A stretch of 64,000 nucleotides of DNA from Carya illinoinensis. Its lineage: Eukaryota > Streptophyta > Magnoliopsida > Fagales > Juglandaceae. Made by a program: the position numbers and the translations under genes. How positions within the stretch are numbered: the stretch's first letter is position 1; each line of letters begins with the position of its first letter. Shown here piece by piece: positions 48,384-60,331 of the stretch. A model generated the notes under the pieces. That model had not been told where the DNA came from, made no database searches, and was given only the letters and a program-made list of their open reading frames with translations. Where the stretch lies: NCBI RefSeq assembly GCF_018687715.1, contig NC_056758.1:39651467-39715466 (forward strand), in the 5' to 3' direction.

Positions 48384-48620
48384 AGGCACAACGAGTATAG
48401 CTCTCTACTTAGGATAGTTGGAATTTGGGCAGAGCTCTTAAGTAGGATAGTTTGGATTTGGGCTCTCCCTTACTTATCAAATCAGGCCCAAATAATGTAG
48501 CTTTATTTAGGATTGTTGGACTTGGGCTCTCTTAACACTATTTAAATCTAGCCCAACGAATATAGCTCTAAGTAGGATAGTTGGTGGTTTGGGTTCTCTT
48601 ATCTATCCATGGGCTGGATG
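48384..48620 (+). promoter_or_regulatory. Diverged tandem repeat carrying site II (TGGGCY-type) motifs upstream of the SET gene
   Basis: About four imperfect units of 50-65 bp contain variants of TATAGCTCT, AAGTAGGATAGTTGG and TTTGGGC, joined by AGGCCCA or TAGCCCA. Each unit brings one or two GGGC/GCCCA cores. Together they match the plant site II motif bound by TCP factors. The repeat is seen; the regulatory role is inferred. Confidence 0.45.
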
Positions 48621-48726
48621 TTTTAGTTTTGACCAAGACCGGCCGATTTATAACCCTGAACTCATTCTTGCCGCTAAAACACACACTCTCTCTCCCTCTC
48701 TCTCGTTCTGCTTCAACTTGGCTTCC

Positions 48727-51700
48727 ATGGAGGTTGATAAACTTGAGTCTGGTTGCTCTTCTCTGTGCTTTTCTTTTAAGTTTTCTCTATGCTCTTTTGA
48801 CTTCATTTTCTTGGAACTAATCTCAAATTCACCTTTTTGCTTTCTTGATGCTCTGTTTGGTTGCTGGGAAATCTTCCGAAAGTCGGAGAAAACTCCAAAT
48901 TTTGGAAATGTGTACTTGAAACCATTCCAAGATTTCGTATTTAATTTGTTTCCCCACTCTTACCCTGCGACCATGCATACCATTATTGCCATCATTCATT
49001 TTTAGCTTGTTACAGTTCTCTAGGTTCTAGGTCTCGTAACAAAATTGTATGTGTTTTATAGAATTTAAACTTAATTGTTCCCTTTTTCATCTCCAAGTGT
49101 TTCTTTTTCGGTTTCTTGGAATGGCCTTTTTCCATTATATGCAAGACGTGCTGATCTTGCTATTTATCACCGTCGCTTTACATTGCTTCAGTTTCATCCT
49201 AAAAACCCCGTTCCATTTGGAAAAAGAGAATGGTAAATCAGAGAAGACTAAGAAATTACGTTCTGTTTCGTTATTATTCTGTTTTTATCGTGGCTCTTGT
49301 TCTTGGTAATTACGCTAGAACCAGGATTTGATACTGAAATTAGATAGATTCTTAGGTTATTAATTCCTTAGTGTCTTAAACCCTTTTGCAATACGAGAAC
49401 TAAACTTCATTGCTATCAGGATGGAAGAAAGTATTATGAAATATTGTTTGATTGCCGCCATGTTCTATAAACTTTTTTTTTGATAGGTAAGCAATAACTT
49501 TTATTGATAGCAATAGGCATAGCCCATGTACAAGACTGCCCTGTTCTATAAGCTATTTATTCATCTGATTTCTGTTCACGTGTGTGTATGTGTGAGGAAA
49601 CACCACTTGAGTCCTGTAATCACAGCCCATACCGTTTTAGTTCGTTAATATTTATGGTTCTGTTATTGTGTTGTCACATGAGTTCAAACCTTAATATTCA
49701 TAATTTTTTTTGTTCATTGCAGCCACCATCATGCGATGAAGCCAAAGAGACTAATGAGGACTGTGCCATAGTTCTTGAGCTATCTGAAAGTGACCCTTAT
49801 TTTGATAAAAAGAAGGTGATAAATGAAATGAAAATTAAAAATATCTTTCACTTTTGTTCTTGGTCAAATTTTCGTCTGGGTTTACTTCATTGAACATTAA
49901 TAGTGTTCAGTTCTAGGTGAAGAAATCTAATTGCTCCTAATTTAATCTTGAGTTGTTAAGTTTCTATCGTTTTTCTCATTTCTTTTAATACCTTTTTTGG
50001 CAGATGTTACTTCAAAATAAGGGTTTCAATCCCAAGAAGCGGGTTTCTCTCAAGAGCTCTTCAAGTCCTAGTTGGATAAGTGCTACGTTGAAAGTGATGC
50101 TTCAGATAGCAAGAATCATACACTTAGATGAGGTAGATTCTAATTATGCTCTCTAAACTACTTGGTTTTTCACCCTAAGGACCCGTTTAAAAGAAAGTCA
50201 GAACAATTGGCTTATTGTCTGTTTGGCCTATAGGAAAGTAAAACATTATATCACATGGGTTTGCTTCCCTTGTTAACTTCCCAAAACTTGTAGTTTCAGT
50301 GTCTTCCTGGTCTGTTTTTGGCACAAAACTGGGGCAAGAATAGCAGTAAAGCCTAACAGTTCCTTCAATTTTATGGATGAGTAACTCATGAGGATATAAT
50401 GCGCATATGAGGTGCAGGTAGAACTTTATTTTTGCCAGGATGATGCATGTTCACCAGTTGAATTCTACAGCCCCAGGAATGAGGTGGAGGCTCTTAATTC
50501 AATCCTTTCACTTCTTGACATTTCAAATTCTAGTGGTAAGTGCTTGCAAATGAATGTCCTGCAAGAATTACGGGAAGCAATTGTTAGTATGATCCGTGAC
50601 GTTCGGGACAATAACTGTGTGAAGACTACAATCCTAGAAAATCAGAGTGTTGATAAAGAAGAATGTTTGTTGCAATGGGGTGAAAGAAATGGCATGAGAA
50701 CAAGGCTGCAGATAGCTTGTAAGTCTTCATAATCATAATTTCTACAGTCACATTTTCCTTGCTTAACAGGCATCAGGAGATTTTTCTCCTCTTTGGCGTC
50801 TATAATGTTGCCCTTCATTTGTTTGTTTGTTTTTTATTGGGGGGTGGGGTGGGCTTGGAATCCACGAGCTGTGAACACCATATCTCTATAATAGTCACAC
50901 ATGCATATATGAAAAGAAAGATAGCTGATATTTAATATGCTGTGTTTCCCATCCTTCATTCATGTTGTAGATGTTGAAGGGGCTGGCAGAGGATCCATAG
51001 CAAGAGAAGATCTGAATGTTGGAGACACTGCTTTGGAGATCCCGGTATCTATTGTCATTTCCGAGGAGCTAGTGTACACATCTGACATGGTATGCTTCAA
51101 ACGTAAATAATACTTCCAAACTTGTATAAGTTTTACAGCTGTGTTAAAGTTAGAACTTCTATGAGAGACATTGGGTAAAAGCAAAAACAGTTGCAATGAA
51201 TCTTCTCTTGGTTGGATGGACATTTTTATTAACTTGCCTGTCATAGGTCGATGATGATCAGTAAGAACACTGGCTTCCCGCCTTGCATTAAATAAGAGTT
51301 TTTCATTATCCCCACGACATGAAGAGAAATGTGCAGGTAAAGGGAGACTGTTTTTAAGTATGCATCTAAAATTCTAAATGATCATTAGGAAAAATTCAAA
51401 ATCTAATTTAGTTTCCTTTTTCTTTTTTCCCAAATATTAGAGAAGGGGGAGAGTAAATTGTTCCCATGTATGTGGAGGGGAGAGGGGAATTTTCCTTAGT
51501 TTGCCGATCTTTAAATGGTAGTTAGTCAACCTTTTATCTAATAAATGCATCTCTTCCAGAAGTAGGGCATATTAGCTCTAGAAGTACCATGGTTATCTGA
51601 GTAGTAGATACTATCAAACAAGCTACAGCTGATTTGATGAGCCCTTCGGAATTACACAGTTTGAATTAGTTTATACTTATATATTCATGGCTTAATCTTT

Positions 51701-54700
51701 GAGACAAGTATATGACCACTGATATTCTATTGAATCAGTCATCTATTACCATGACAATGTTGATTTACATCATACAAGGCGGCAATTTAGTTCTTTAGGC
51801 CTTTCTAGCAGGGTACATGGTATGATGGCTTCATTCAGGAGGTAAAAATCGGGGTGGGATCATATAGGCGTCATGAACATAACATTTGGTTGATGCTTTG
51901 TTTTCCATTCACTTTCATTTGGTCAGTTAAGTTTCTAAGAGGGCCATTCTAACATAATCAGTTCTCTGAATCTGCATGGAAGAAAAGTGGGTCAATTCAA
52001 TTTACCACCTTTCATATTTATTGTAGTTTCATATATTAGAGAAGATTGGTGGCATCTCTCTTGAGACAATGTTATTGTTGTGGAGCATGAAGGAGAGGCA
52101 TAATTGCACTTCAAAATTCAAGATTTACTTCGATGCGCTGCCAAAAAACTTCAATACAGGTACTCTTGTGGTCACATGCTTTCTCAATCATACCTAATTT
52201 GTTCTCTAATCTCTAATATACAGTGTATTATTTCTGGCAAAAGAATGAATGGTGTAATTTAATGCATAGAAATTAAGTTTACAGATTTTGTATTTAAGCA
52301 TGATTTTTTAATTATAATTTTCTAACACCAATATATCTTGGTTTTACTAGGCATTGATTTGATTTATGTTTTTATCTGACAGGCTTGAGCTTTGGACTAG
52401 ATGCAATCATGGCTTTAGAAGGAACACTGCTGTTCGAAGAGATAGTGCAAGCAAAACAGGTTATCAGGCTCTCCAATACAGTGTTAATGAGTAAAATCCT
52501 TCAATATACCCAAGAATTGTGGACAAGAATTTATTAAATTGAGTCATGCATCTTAGCATAGCAATTTGGCATGTTTTAGATTGTTCCCATCTTCCCCTGC
52601 CTAGGTATGGGTTTGGCTTTAAATATGGATGGGTAGGCATGGGGAATAGAGCTAAAACTTGATCTGGGTTTGGTTCTCATAGGGTTCTTTCTTTTGTACA
52701 AATTAGCTGTCCTAGGGTTGAACCTATTATTGCAGTTCTTGATTTAAAGGTTTTGTAGTAATAAAGAAAAAGACAGCTGGACAGGTATAAGAGAGCTCCA
52801 TCCCACCTAATAATATATACCAATGGCCGTATCATGCAATCTTTTGAATCCCATCGATCGCGTGTACACACACACAATCTAACTGGGTTGAACACCTTCC
52901 CAATCTACTCTGCTTCTTTTTCTTTTTGGTTTATTACCTCTCTCTCTCTCTCTCTCTGACACATCTTGGTATTGGATATCCTAGTATCCTTCACATTTAG
53001 CTAACTTGCTCCTATTGTTCCCTTTAGGTTTGATTTCCTTTGCTTTCTCTTTATTATATTTTTCTCTTTCCCACTTGTTTAAATGTTGGAACATATCCAA
53101 AACCATTTCTGTTTTTTTCAGTCTGGAACCCAAATCTGTGTTTACCCATTTTTCATGGTTTCGTGATTATTATTTCCAGGTTTTTATTATGGGATATGAT
53201 TTTCCATCTAGATAAATGGGATTTTGTCTCTGCAATTTCATCTAAATTTTCTTTTATTAAGTTCAATTTGTATAAAAATTGAAGTTCATCTGTTTCTGAT
53301 AAAGATTTCTTGCCATCTTTAAGTTCCTCTCCTCACACCTATATGGACCTTATGAAAAATGAAAAATTTGTTGCAGCACTTGTGTGATCAATATGGTGAG
53401 TTATTTCCCTCACTGTGTGATGATCATCCAGACATATTTCCACGGGAGCTATACACATGGGAGCAATTCTTATGGGCTTGTGAACTCTGGTACTCTAATA
53501 GCATGAATGTAATGTTCCCTGATGGAAAGCTAAGGACATGCCTAATTCCAATTGCTGGCTTTCTTAACCATTCGGTATGGCATTTCTTTATTCTTTTCCC
53601 CTTTAATTTTCGATTTGCCTACACGGTTTTCTGTCTCTTTGGTTATAAGATAAAACTTTAGGCTTTTGATGATAGTAGCATACGCTACCGAAGTACAAAG
53701 GTAACCTAAGGTACCTGAAGTTGGAAGGCATGCATAACTTATAACACGCATATATATGGTGTATCCTAGACTAAGCTCATCACCTTCTGGTCCCACCTGT
53801 GTCTTAAAGATTCAGATGTTGAATAAGTTTGATCAGACCAATAGAGGCCTCATTGTATTTACTTTGCTGGGGTATCATCTTGTGGTTAATTATACAGAAA
53901 GCAATTTATTACTACAATATTTTTTTAAGGCAACAAGGGTGGGGATTTAAACCCCGGATTTCATCCATGAGATACCAAGCTAGGTACCACTTGACTAAAG
54001 GCTACTAGCTTACTATATAATCTAATTGACAAATACTTGGGTGTTTTGTCATGAAATTCTGGAGCTTTCAAGTAGGTATATTTCTTGCTTTTGTTCCTCA
54101 TTTTGTTCCTTGTTACAGCTACACCCACACATATTGCAATATGGTAAAGTAGATACAACTGCAAATTCTTTGAAATTCCGTCTATCAAGACCATGCAGTG
54201 CAGGAGAACAATGCTTTCTCAGCTATGGACACTTTTCTAGTTCTCATCTGATTTCTTTCTATGGATTTTTACCACAAGGAGACAACCCATATGACATCAT
54301 TCCAGTGGGTAAGTTTTATGCTGTATTACCTTCTATCAATAGATATCTTACAAGTGTGTTACTGTTCACAAGACGGACAGGATTATCTTCAAGATTTTTC
54401 TTCTTTGAATTTGCACGAACTGTTCCAAATGCTCTCAGTTGAATGATATATCATTGTTTGTTCTAGTACAGACATTGATGCCACAGAGGATGATTCTATA
54501 ACATCAAACTCAACTCACATGGTGCGGGGTACTTGGCTCTCAAGAAACCACAACATCTTTTATTATGGCTTGCCATTGCCATTACTGGATCATCTACGGA
54601 GAATTCAGAGTCCTATTCTGCAGTACAACACACTTGTAATTATTTTTCCTGTTTAGTCTTTTGTTTTTCTGGTGAATTGATATGGCTTTATAATGTGAGC

Positions 54701-55177
54701 TGTGTATTTGTTATTCTTTTCACTCTCACCTTAAATTGTTTAGTGTTTTTACTCCATTTTGAGCAGGCTTAAGTTTGCTAACTAATCTCATGTTTCATTG
54801 ATAATGTTCTCCTATGATCCTTCAACTTTTCTTTATGTTGTAGCTACAAGCAAACTTGGAAAATGAAATGGAAGTTCTTGGACGCCTTCGGTCCATCTTT
54901 GACTGCGTGATGAAAAATCTCGGTGCTGTAGATCTGCATGACAGGCAAGGAGAATCATCATTTATATGCGATTGAAAATAGAAGAAATTTTCGTTGTTCA
55001 AAAGGGTTTTATCTCTGTTCTTGCAGAGAAAATACCAGTTGGGATGTAAGGCTGGCAGTGGAGTTCAAAGATCTACAAAGAAGAATTATTTCTTCAATCT
55101 TATCTTCTTGTGATACTGGCCTGAAGCTGGTGAAGAATGAATGGTGCAGATGCTTGGCTGAGGACAGCCGTGGGTAG
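48727..55177 (+). CDS. SET-domain protein of the Rubisco-LSMT / SETD6 class, 12 exons (first uncertain)
   Basis: Putative protein-lysine methyltransferase, similar to Arabidopsis At2g18850; the substrate is unknown. Exons 2-12: 49723-49815, 50004-50132, 50418-50718, 50971-51089, 52027-52159, 52383-52459, 53377-53574, 54119-54308, 54472-54635, 54844-54944 and 55027-55177. All phases agree and give 551 residues. Exon 1 must end in phase 0. The ATG at 48727 followed at once by a donor (ATGGAG|GTTGAT) would do so, making an exon of two codons plus 5' UTR; this is a guess. Features: SET N-part GRGSIAREDLNVGDTALEIP in exons 4-5, the SET insert in exons 6-8, the AdoMet-binding GFLNHS at the end of exon 8, CFLSYG with the catalytic tyrosine and FYGFLPQGDNPYD in exon 9, and then the Rubisco-LSMT-type helical C-domain. 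Intron 11 has a GC donor. Confidence 0.88.
49478..49545 (-). mobile_element. 3' end of an L1-like LINE in SET-gene intron 1
   Basis: On the minus strand the piece reads TTGTACATGGGCTATGCC, then CAATAAAAGTTATTGCTTAC and CTATC followed by A9. This is the usual end of plant L1 3' UTRs. It is 5'-truncated to under 70 bp. Confidence 0.5.
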
Positions 55178-55641
55178 TTGAGCTGGATTGAGCAGCATGT
55201 TCGATGTAAGAAAATTCTCTCTTCTGGTGCTATAGTTCCCATCCAAATTAGTCATTGACCCTATCAGTGTCCGAGGAAGTGAGAAAAGATTTGTTTGTCC
55301 TGATGGTGGAAGGAGCGTAAGCATTGAATATCACTTTAGTAATGACACAGAGCAATGTGTGGCTTTCTTTTTTGGTTAGATCTGACCTTTGTGGAGGCGA
55401 GAAACAGAGAAAGACATGCGCATTACTTTTTAAATGCGTTCCAAATCAATTCTTAATATGTGGAGAGGGGGGAGAGGGGAATTAAGGGAATATAAGCTTG
55501 TAGTGGGGGGGTTTGGGGATAAGGATGCTGACATTTGATTCGAGCTATACACAAATTGGGTCTGTTTTGCCAAAACATCATCATTTGTGATTTCGTTTGT
55601 GCATGAAGATGTTGATCGAGATCACCAAAACCATGCGGCTC

Positions 55642-55672
<31 letters not shown>

Positions 55673-56627
55673 AAGAGATTAAATAAGTTAACATCGTGGT
55701 GGTTGGTCCAATAATTGAATTATCACTGATTCAGCTCCAAAAAATGGAGGTAGTTAAATCGGTGGTTAAGGGAGGTTGTGACTACTGGCTGGGAGGATGT
55801 CTATATGTTTCCTCGCCTCCTTTATTATTAGTTTTTATTCTTAAATTTTAATTCCACCGAACATTTTTTAAAAAATATATATATATATTTCTGGTTGAAA
55901 TAGATATTTTTTTATGTGATGATTCTTAATGGGGGAGTGAGTCATCACTCTTTCGCTTTCGAAAAAAATAAAAAATAAGCAAACCAGCCGTGAAAAATAA
56001 TAAATGATCAAACATTAGATTATCATTAACCAACGGGACCCACGTAAAATAAAATAAAATGAACTTTTTTTTAGACCAATAAGAACATACACGGTAGCAA
56101 AATGAGCAGCCCACCAGGTTGTCCTTTCCCACCCTCCAACTGCATGTCTCGATTAACATAAAAGTCTGTCTGGATATCTTGCAACCAATAAGATTCTACC
56201 ACTTGTTGAGTCTTGAACTTGTGCTACGCGTGGCAGGATTTTAGTCGGACTTAGTTATGGAAGTGTTAGCAGAAGATTGAAACTGTTATTTCACATTCCA
56301 AACAGCGAATGGGAAAAAAATATTCGAGAAATAAAAACGAGAATGAAGAGGGAGGAAATAAGAAAGGGAATTGCTCGTACGTCTCTTTCTTTCCCTCTGA
56401 GCTCTTTCTCTCCAACCTCTTTGCTTCACCTTAGGAAAGAAGAGAGAGAGAGAGCTCGGAAGCGTGCCCAATTTCTCCGTACGAGCGCCATATCTTCCAT
56501 CTCTTAAGGAATTTTGGAGGCCTCTTTTGCTTCGTGCTCTGTCGGTATTGAGTTTGTTTCCTATAATTTTTGTTACTTTTCTTTGTTTTGGTTGTTGGTG
56601 CTGGTGCTGGTGTTGGTGTTTTCGAAG
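55178..56627. other. Spacer between the SET and syntaxin-like genes
   Basis: 3' UTR of the SET gene, an (AT)n run at 55645-55671, AT-rich spacer, then the promoter and 5' UTR of the syntaxin-like gene with an (AG)n run at about 56440-56455. No gene is seen. Confidence 0.5.
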
Positions 56628-59600
56628 ATGATAGTTGCGAACAGCTTCGATCTATGGCAAAAGGACACCTTCTTTTCTGCCGCCGAGGAGGTTCAAGAAT
56701 CTGCCGATGTGTATGCTTCTCCATTTCTCATTTTTATGGATTTTAGTTATGTGGGCATCCAAGAATCTGCTAGAGTCTAAGGGTCTTTGTTTCTGATTCT
56801 TCGCTTTGCGGATTTTTGTGATGTGAGAATTTGAGGATTTGTGGGGTTCGGTGATGTGGATATCGAACTTCGCTTTGAGTGTTTAAGGATTTTGGAGTTA
56901 AATTCTTCATTTTGTGGGGTTTGGGGATGCCGGTGTGGATTCTATCGCAAATCTTGGAATGATTTATTGCAAATTATGCTTCAGAAATTGCATTAATTTG
57001 GTGTAGCTTTTTCTTTGATTGTGGTGTTTTTTTCAAAAATTAGTTGGTGGTGGTGATCCAAGGTTATATATGTCAATATGTTCTCTTTTTGGTCTTGATG
57101 ATGCGGTCTGGTCCATTTTTAGATGGATTAGAAGTGCTTGGCATCAATTCTCGAATGGCGAGGTTGTCTCTGGAACCATTTTTTTATGGTTAGAGTTGGT
57201 TCTCATCAATTTGCGATCTTGATAGTTTTTAATCTAGTAGGTTTTAGAACTGGGTAAAACTCTCTGGCATCAATTACTTCACGGTTGAAAAAGAAAATTT
57301 GTGCAACATAGTTTTCAATCTTTTACTTTTTACTCGAAATCTATGAAGGAAAACAGTGGCCGCCTCTTGAAATTTATCAAAGGTTTCAGAAGTACTTATC
57401 CCTGCAATACGATCATAGTGCACCGAAACATTCATAATTAAGGGGGTTCTTTAATACTATAGGGCCTTATTAACTTTCCCCAAAGTTCTAAAGGTGCCTA
57501 ATCCTATAGCTGGAATTATTTGCAGTTGGAATGTTTGTTTGATTTACATGGATTCTGTTGTACGGTTGGAATTTGTTATATATATCTTTTCCTTTGCTTT
57601 GCACAGAATGGAATCAGCATACAGGACATGGGTAAGAGAGAGGCGAGAAATGCTATCGCCAGATGACTCAGATAAACTCTGTTGGGAGCTGCAAACTGCT
57701 TTAGGTACTGCCAAATGGCAGGTACATTACTTTTCTTGTTTCTATAATCTCTGCATTCCTCTTCTCATCATCTGTTTTTTTTGGAAGATAAAGCTTCACT
57801 CTTCAACTTAATCAATGTTGAATCTTTTATTTTCTAAGATTGGATTATGCTTTCATGGGTTTCATCATCATCAAGATGTCATATTTGACATTAAAAGTCT
57901 ACATCTGGTTTCTTAGTCTATTTGTGCCACAAATCAAGTTGCATTTAGAACGCTTTGGTTTTTGATTTTGAATCTCTGAAGGCGCTGATTCCCTCAATCC
58001 TGAATTATTGAAATGTTGTTTTTGAATTAGTTGGAAGAGTTTGAGCGGGCTGTCAGGTTTAGCTATGGAAATCGTGGTGATGACAATACAACAGCTAGGC
58101 ATAGACAATTTATTTTGGCCATTGAAGACCAAATCTCACGTGTTGAAGCATCATTAAGGAAATGCTTAAATGAGGAAGGAAAACAACCCCTTCATTGGGT
58201 AAATCTGGATGAAGATGAACGTGATGAGTTAGCGACATTTCTCTCTGGCACCTCCCAAAGCTTGCAAAGTGCAAAAGATGAATGTTTAGAGCAAAGGCCT
58301 TCAATGAAATGCTCTCTTTTGGAGGACCATTCTCAGATAAAAGATGCAGACCTTAATTTGAATGCTGCCTCTGACAGAGATGCTAGTAGCATTGCTAAGG
58401 ATGGAAATCATGTCCTAAAGATAGAAGCAAATAAAACTCATGGAAGGACGGATGACTTAATTTGTCAAACAGATAGCTCAACTAATAATGCAAGGAGAAC
58501 ATGGAGTTCACCAAATTTTGGTGAATTAAAGATCATAATTCCTGATCAAGATGAACAGATAAACAAACTAATGCAGAGCGTTGAAGACACACCTAAAGTA
58601 AAAGGCTCCAAACCTGTCTTCTGGAAGCAAAGGCGTGGGGAGTTTCCTCTGGGATGGGGGGCGGTTAATTTTTTCAATCAGGTCAGCTATTATGATTTTG
58701 GAAAAGCAAACCTAGGTTTTATGTTATCACACTAAACATAACATTTAATGTGGAGAAAGAACAGTAATTATTATGAAAAATACATTAAAGGAAATAAAAG
58801 GAAAATATGGACTATCATACTCTGTGTGTGTGTGTGTTATGCTTGCAGTCAGTAATGAAGTTAGGATTGAAGATTGCGGAGTAATAAGTTAATAAAAAAG
58901 ACCCTTAAAAAATCCTGTTTGGAAACAAATTTTAAGGATAATTGACTCAAAAGCCTCCAATTTTTTTGGGGCCCCTTGATTTGTCACAGCGTGCTGTGAG
59001 AACAGTTGCATATTTAATTTGTATATTAAGTTAACGTGGTGATGGTTAAGCATGATTGGTTTGGCTAAATTCTCATGCAAATTTGTAACTTCAATATGTT
59101 TCAGCACTTTGGTCGGGTTGGCGGGTTCCAAAGACAATTGCAAAGTCCACTACACTTGCCACTCCGATGTTCTCTTCAAGTTACACTTGCTTTGATGCTA
59201 ACGATTTTTTTGATCGGTAAACTCTTGATTTGCTTGAACTCTTAGCATTTTCAATCAAGGAGTTGAGTACTTCTGCCGCATACTAAATAAGAATGCTACT
59301 GTTAATATGTATTGAACAATTTATTCACTCCATGCTTCGCTTTTCCCGTGTTATATCCTAGTGGAAGTCCAAATATCAACTTGGGGATTAACATATCATG
59401 CAGTGGATGAGAGTTTTTTTTTCCCTCAACAAATTTCCAGGCCCTGAGTACCCAAGTTATCCCACGCATGTGTACTTGCCTTTGCTGTCTGGCATAAATT
59501 TTCCATATAAAAGCAGCATTTGTTTTTATGTGGCATTAGAATCTTACGAAAATGCCACATCTGTTCTAGCATAGGAAACCCCCCCCCCCCCCCCCCCTCT

Positions 59601-59790
59601 TCCTCCTTTGCGAGGGGAAAGGGGGGGAGGTGATTTATGTTCAGAGAGCATTAGATCTATAATTTTTTTTTTTTTGTTAGGATGAATGCTTTGATTTTCT
59701 TATTTTTAAGCCACCCTGACAAAGAAAGCACTCCCATGTTTTGTTTTATCTTTATCTCTTGCAGTACCTTTTGTGTTTTATTCAGCTTGA
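56628..59790 (+). CDS. Tail-anchored protein with syntaxin-6 N-terminal domain, five exons
   Basis: Exons: 56628-56710, 57607-57721, 58031-58681, 59105-59216 and 59765-59790. All are GT-AG and phases join to 328 residues. The N-terminal 110 residues (DLWQKDTFFSAAEEVQESAD, YRTWVRERREML, CWELQTALGTAKWQLEEFER, FILAIEDQISRVEASLRKCL) match the three-helix syntaxin-6/SYP61 N domain. It resembles the Arabidopsis At2g18860 / At4g30240 syntaxin/t-SNARE family. Residues 120-270 are polar and low in hydrophobic heptads. I see no SNARE motif before the single C-terminal membrane segment (LQVTLALMLTIFLIVPFVFY, then SA and stop). The last coding exon is only 26 bp. A trans-Golgi/endosome role is inferred from the N domain. 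It may be a regulatory, non-fusogenic relative. Confidence 0.9.
59580..59600. repeat. Poly(C) tract in syntaxin-like intron 4
   Basis: About 19 C in a row from 59579 to 59597, with a G-rich run GGGGGGGAGG nearby at about 59622. The two could pair or form a quadruplex. Confidence 0.7.
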
Positions 59791-59980
59791 TAAAGTGGAA
59801 GTTTCATGACACATGATCAAGACAAGAGGTATATCTATTGACTTAGAAACCCCTTGTTTATTACAGTCTGTTTAGGGAGTAAAGCACTGATTTGCAGCTA
59901 TATAGCGTGGATATCCATATGCTTATTGTCTCTATATTGTATTACGTATACTTTACATATACTACTTAATACTTATCTCA

Positions 59981-60331
59981 TACTTGTTAAACGTATTTAA
60001 ATCTTCGAAATGTCTTGCTACGTATAAAAAAAATGACTTTTTTTTTGCTAGAATACAACCTTCCTTTTAGTTTGGTGTGTAGGGAAAACAAGAGAAATAC
60101 TTGTTAAACGTATTTAAATCTTCGAAATGTCTTGCTACGTATAAAAAAAATGACTTTTTTTTTGCTAGAATACAACCTTCCTTTTAGTTTGGTGTGTAGG
60201 GAAAACAAGAGAAATACTTGTTAAACGTATTTAAATCTTCGAAATGTCTTGCTACGTATAAAAAAAAATGACTTTTTTTTTGCTAGAATACAACCTTCCT
60301 TTTAGTTTGGTGTGTAGGGAAAACAAGAGAA
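59981..60331 (+). repeat. Three tandem copies of a 117-bp unit
   Basis: Units start at 59981, 60098 and 60215 with TACTTGTTAAACGTATTTAA and end near AAACAAGAGAA. They are almost identical; the third has one extra A in its A-run. The duplication must be recent, or an assembly artefact. Confidence 0.95.

Noticed and set aside
48589..49309. Frames of 138 and 86 codons read as an N-terminal exon of the SET gene
   Set aside because: Phe/Leu/Ser-rich translations of T-rich leader and intron; no phase-0 donor gives a sensible N-terminus, except the very early one at ATGGAG.
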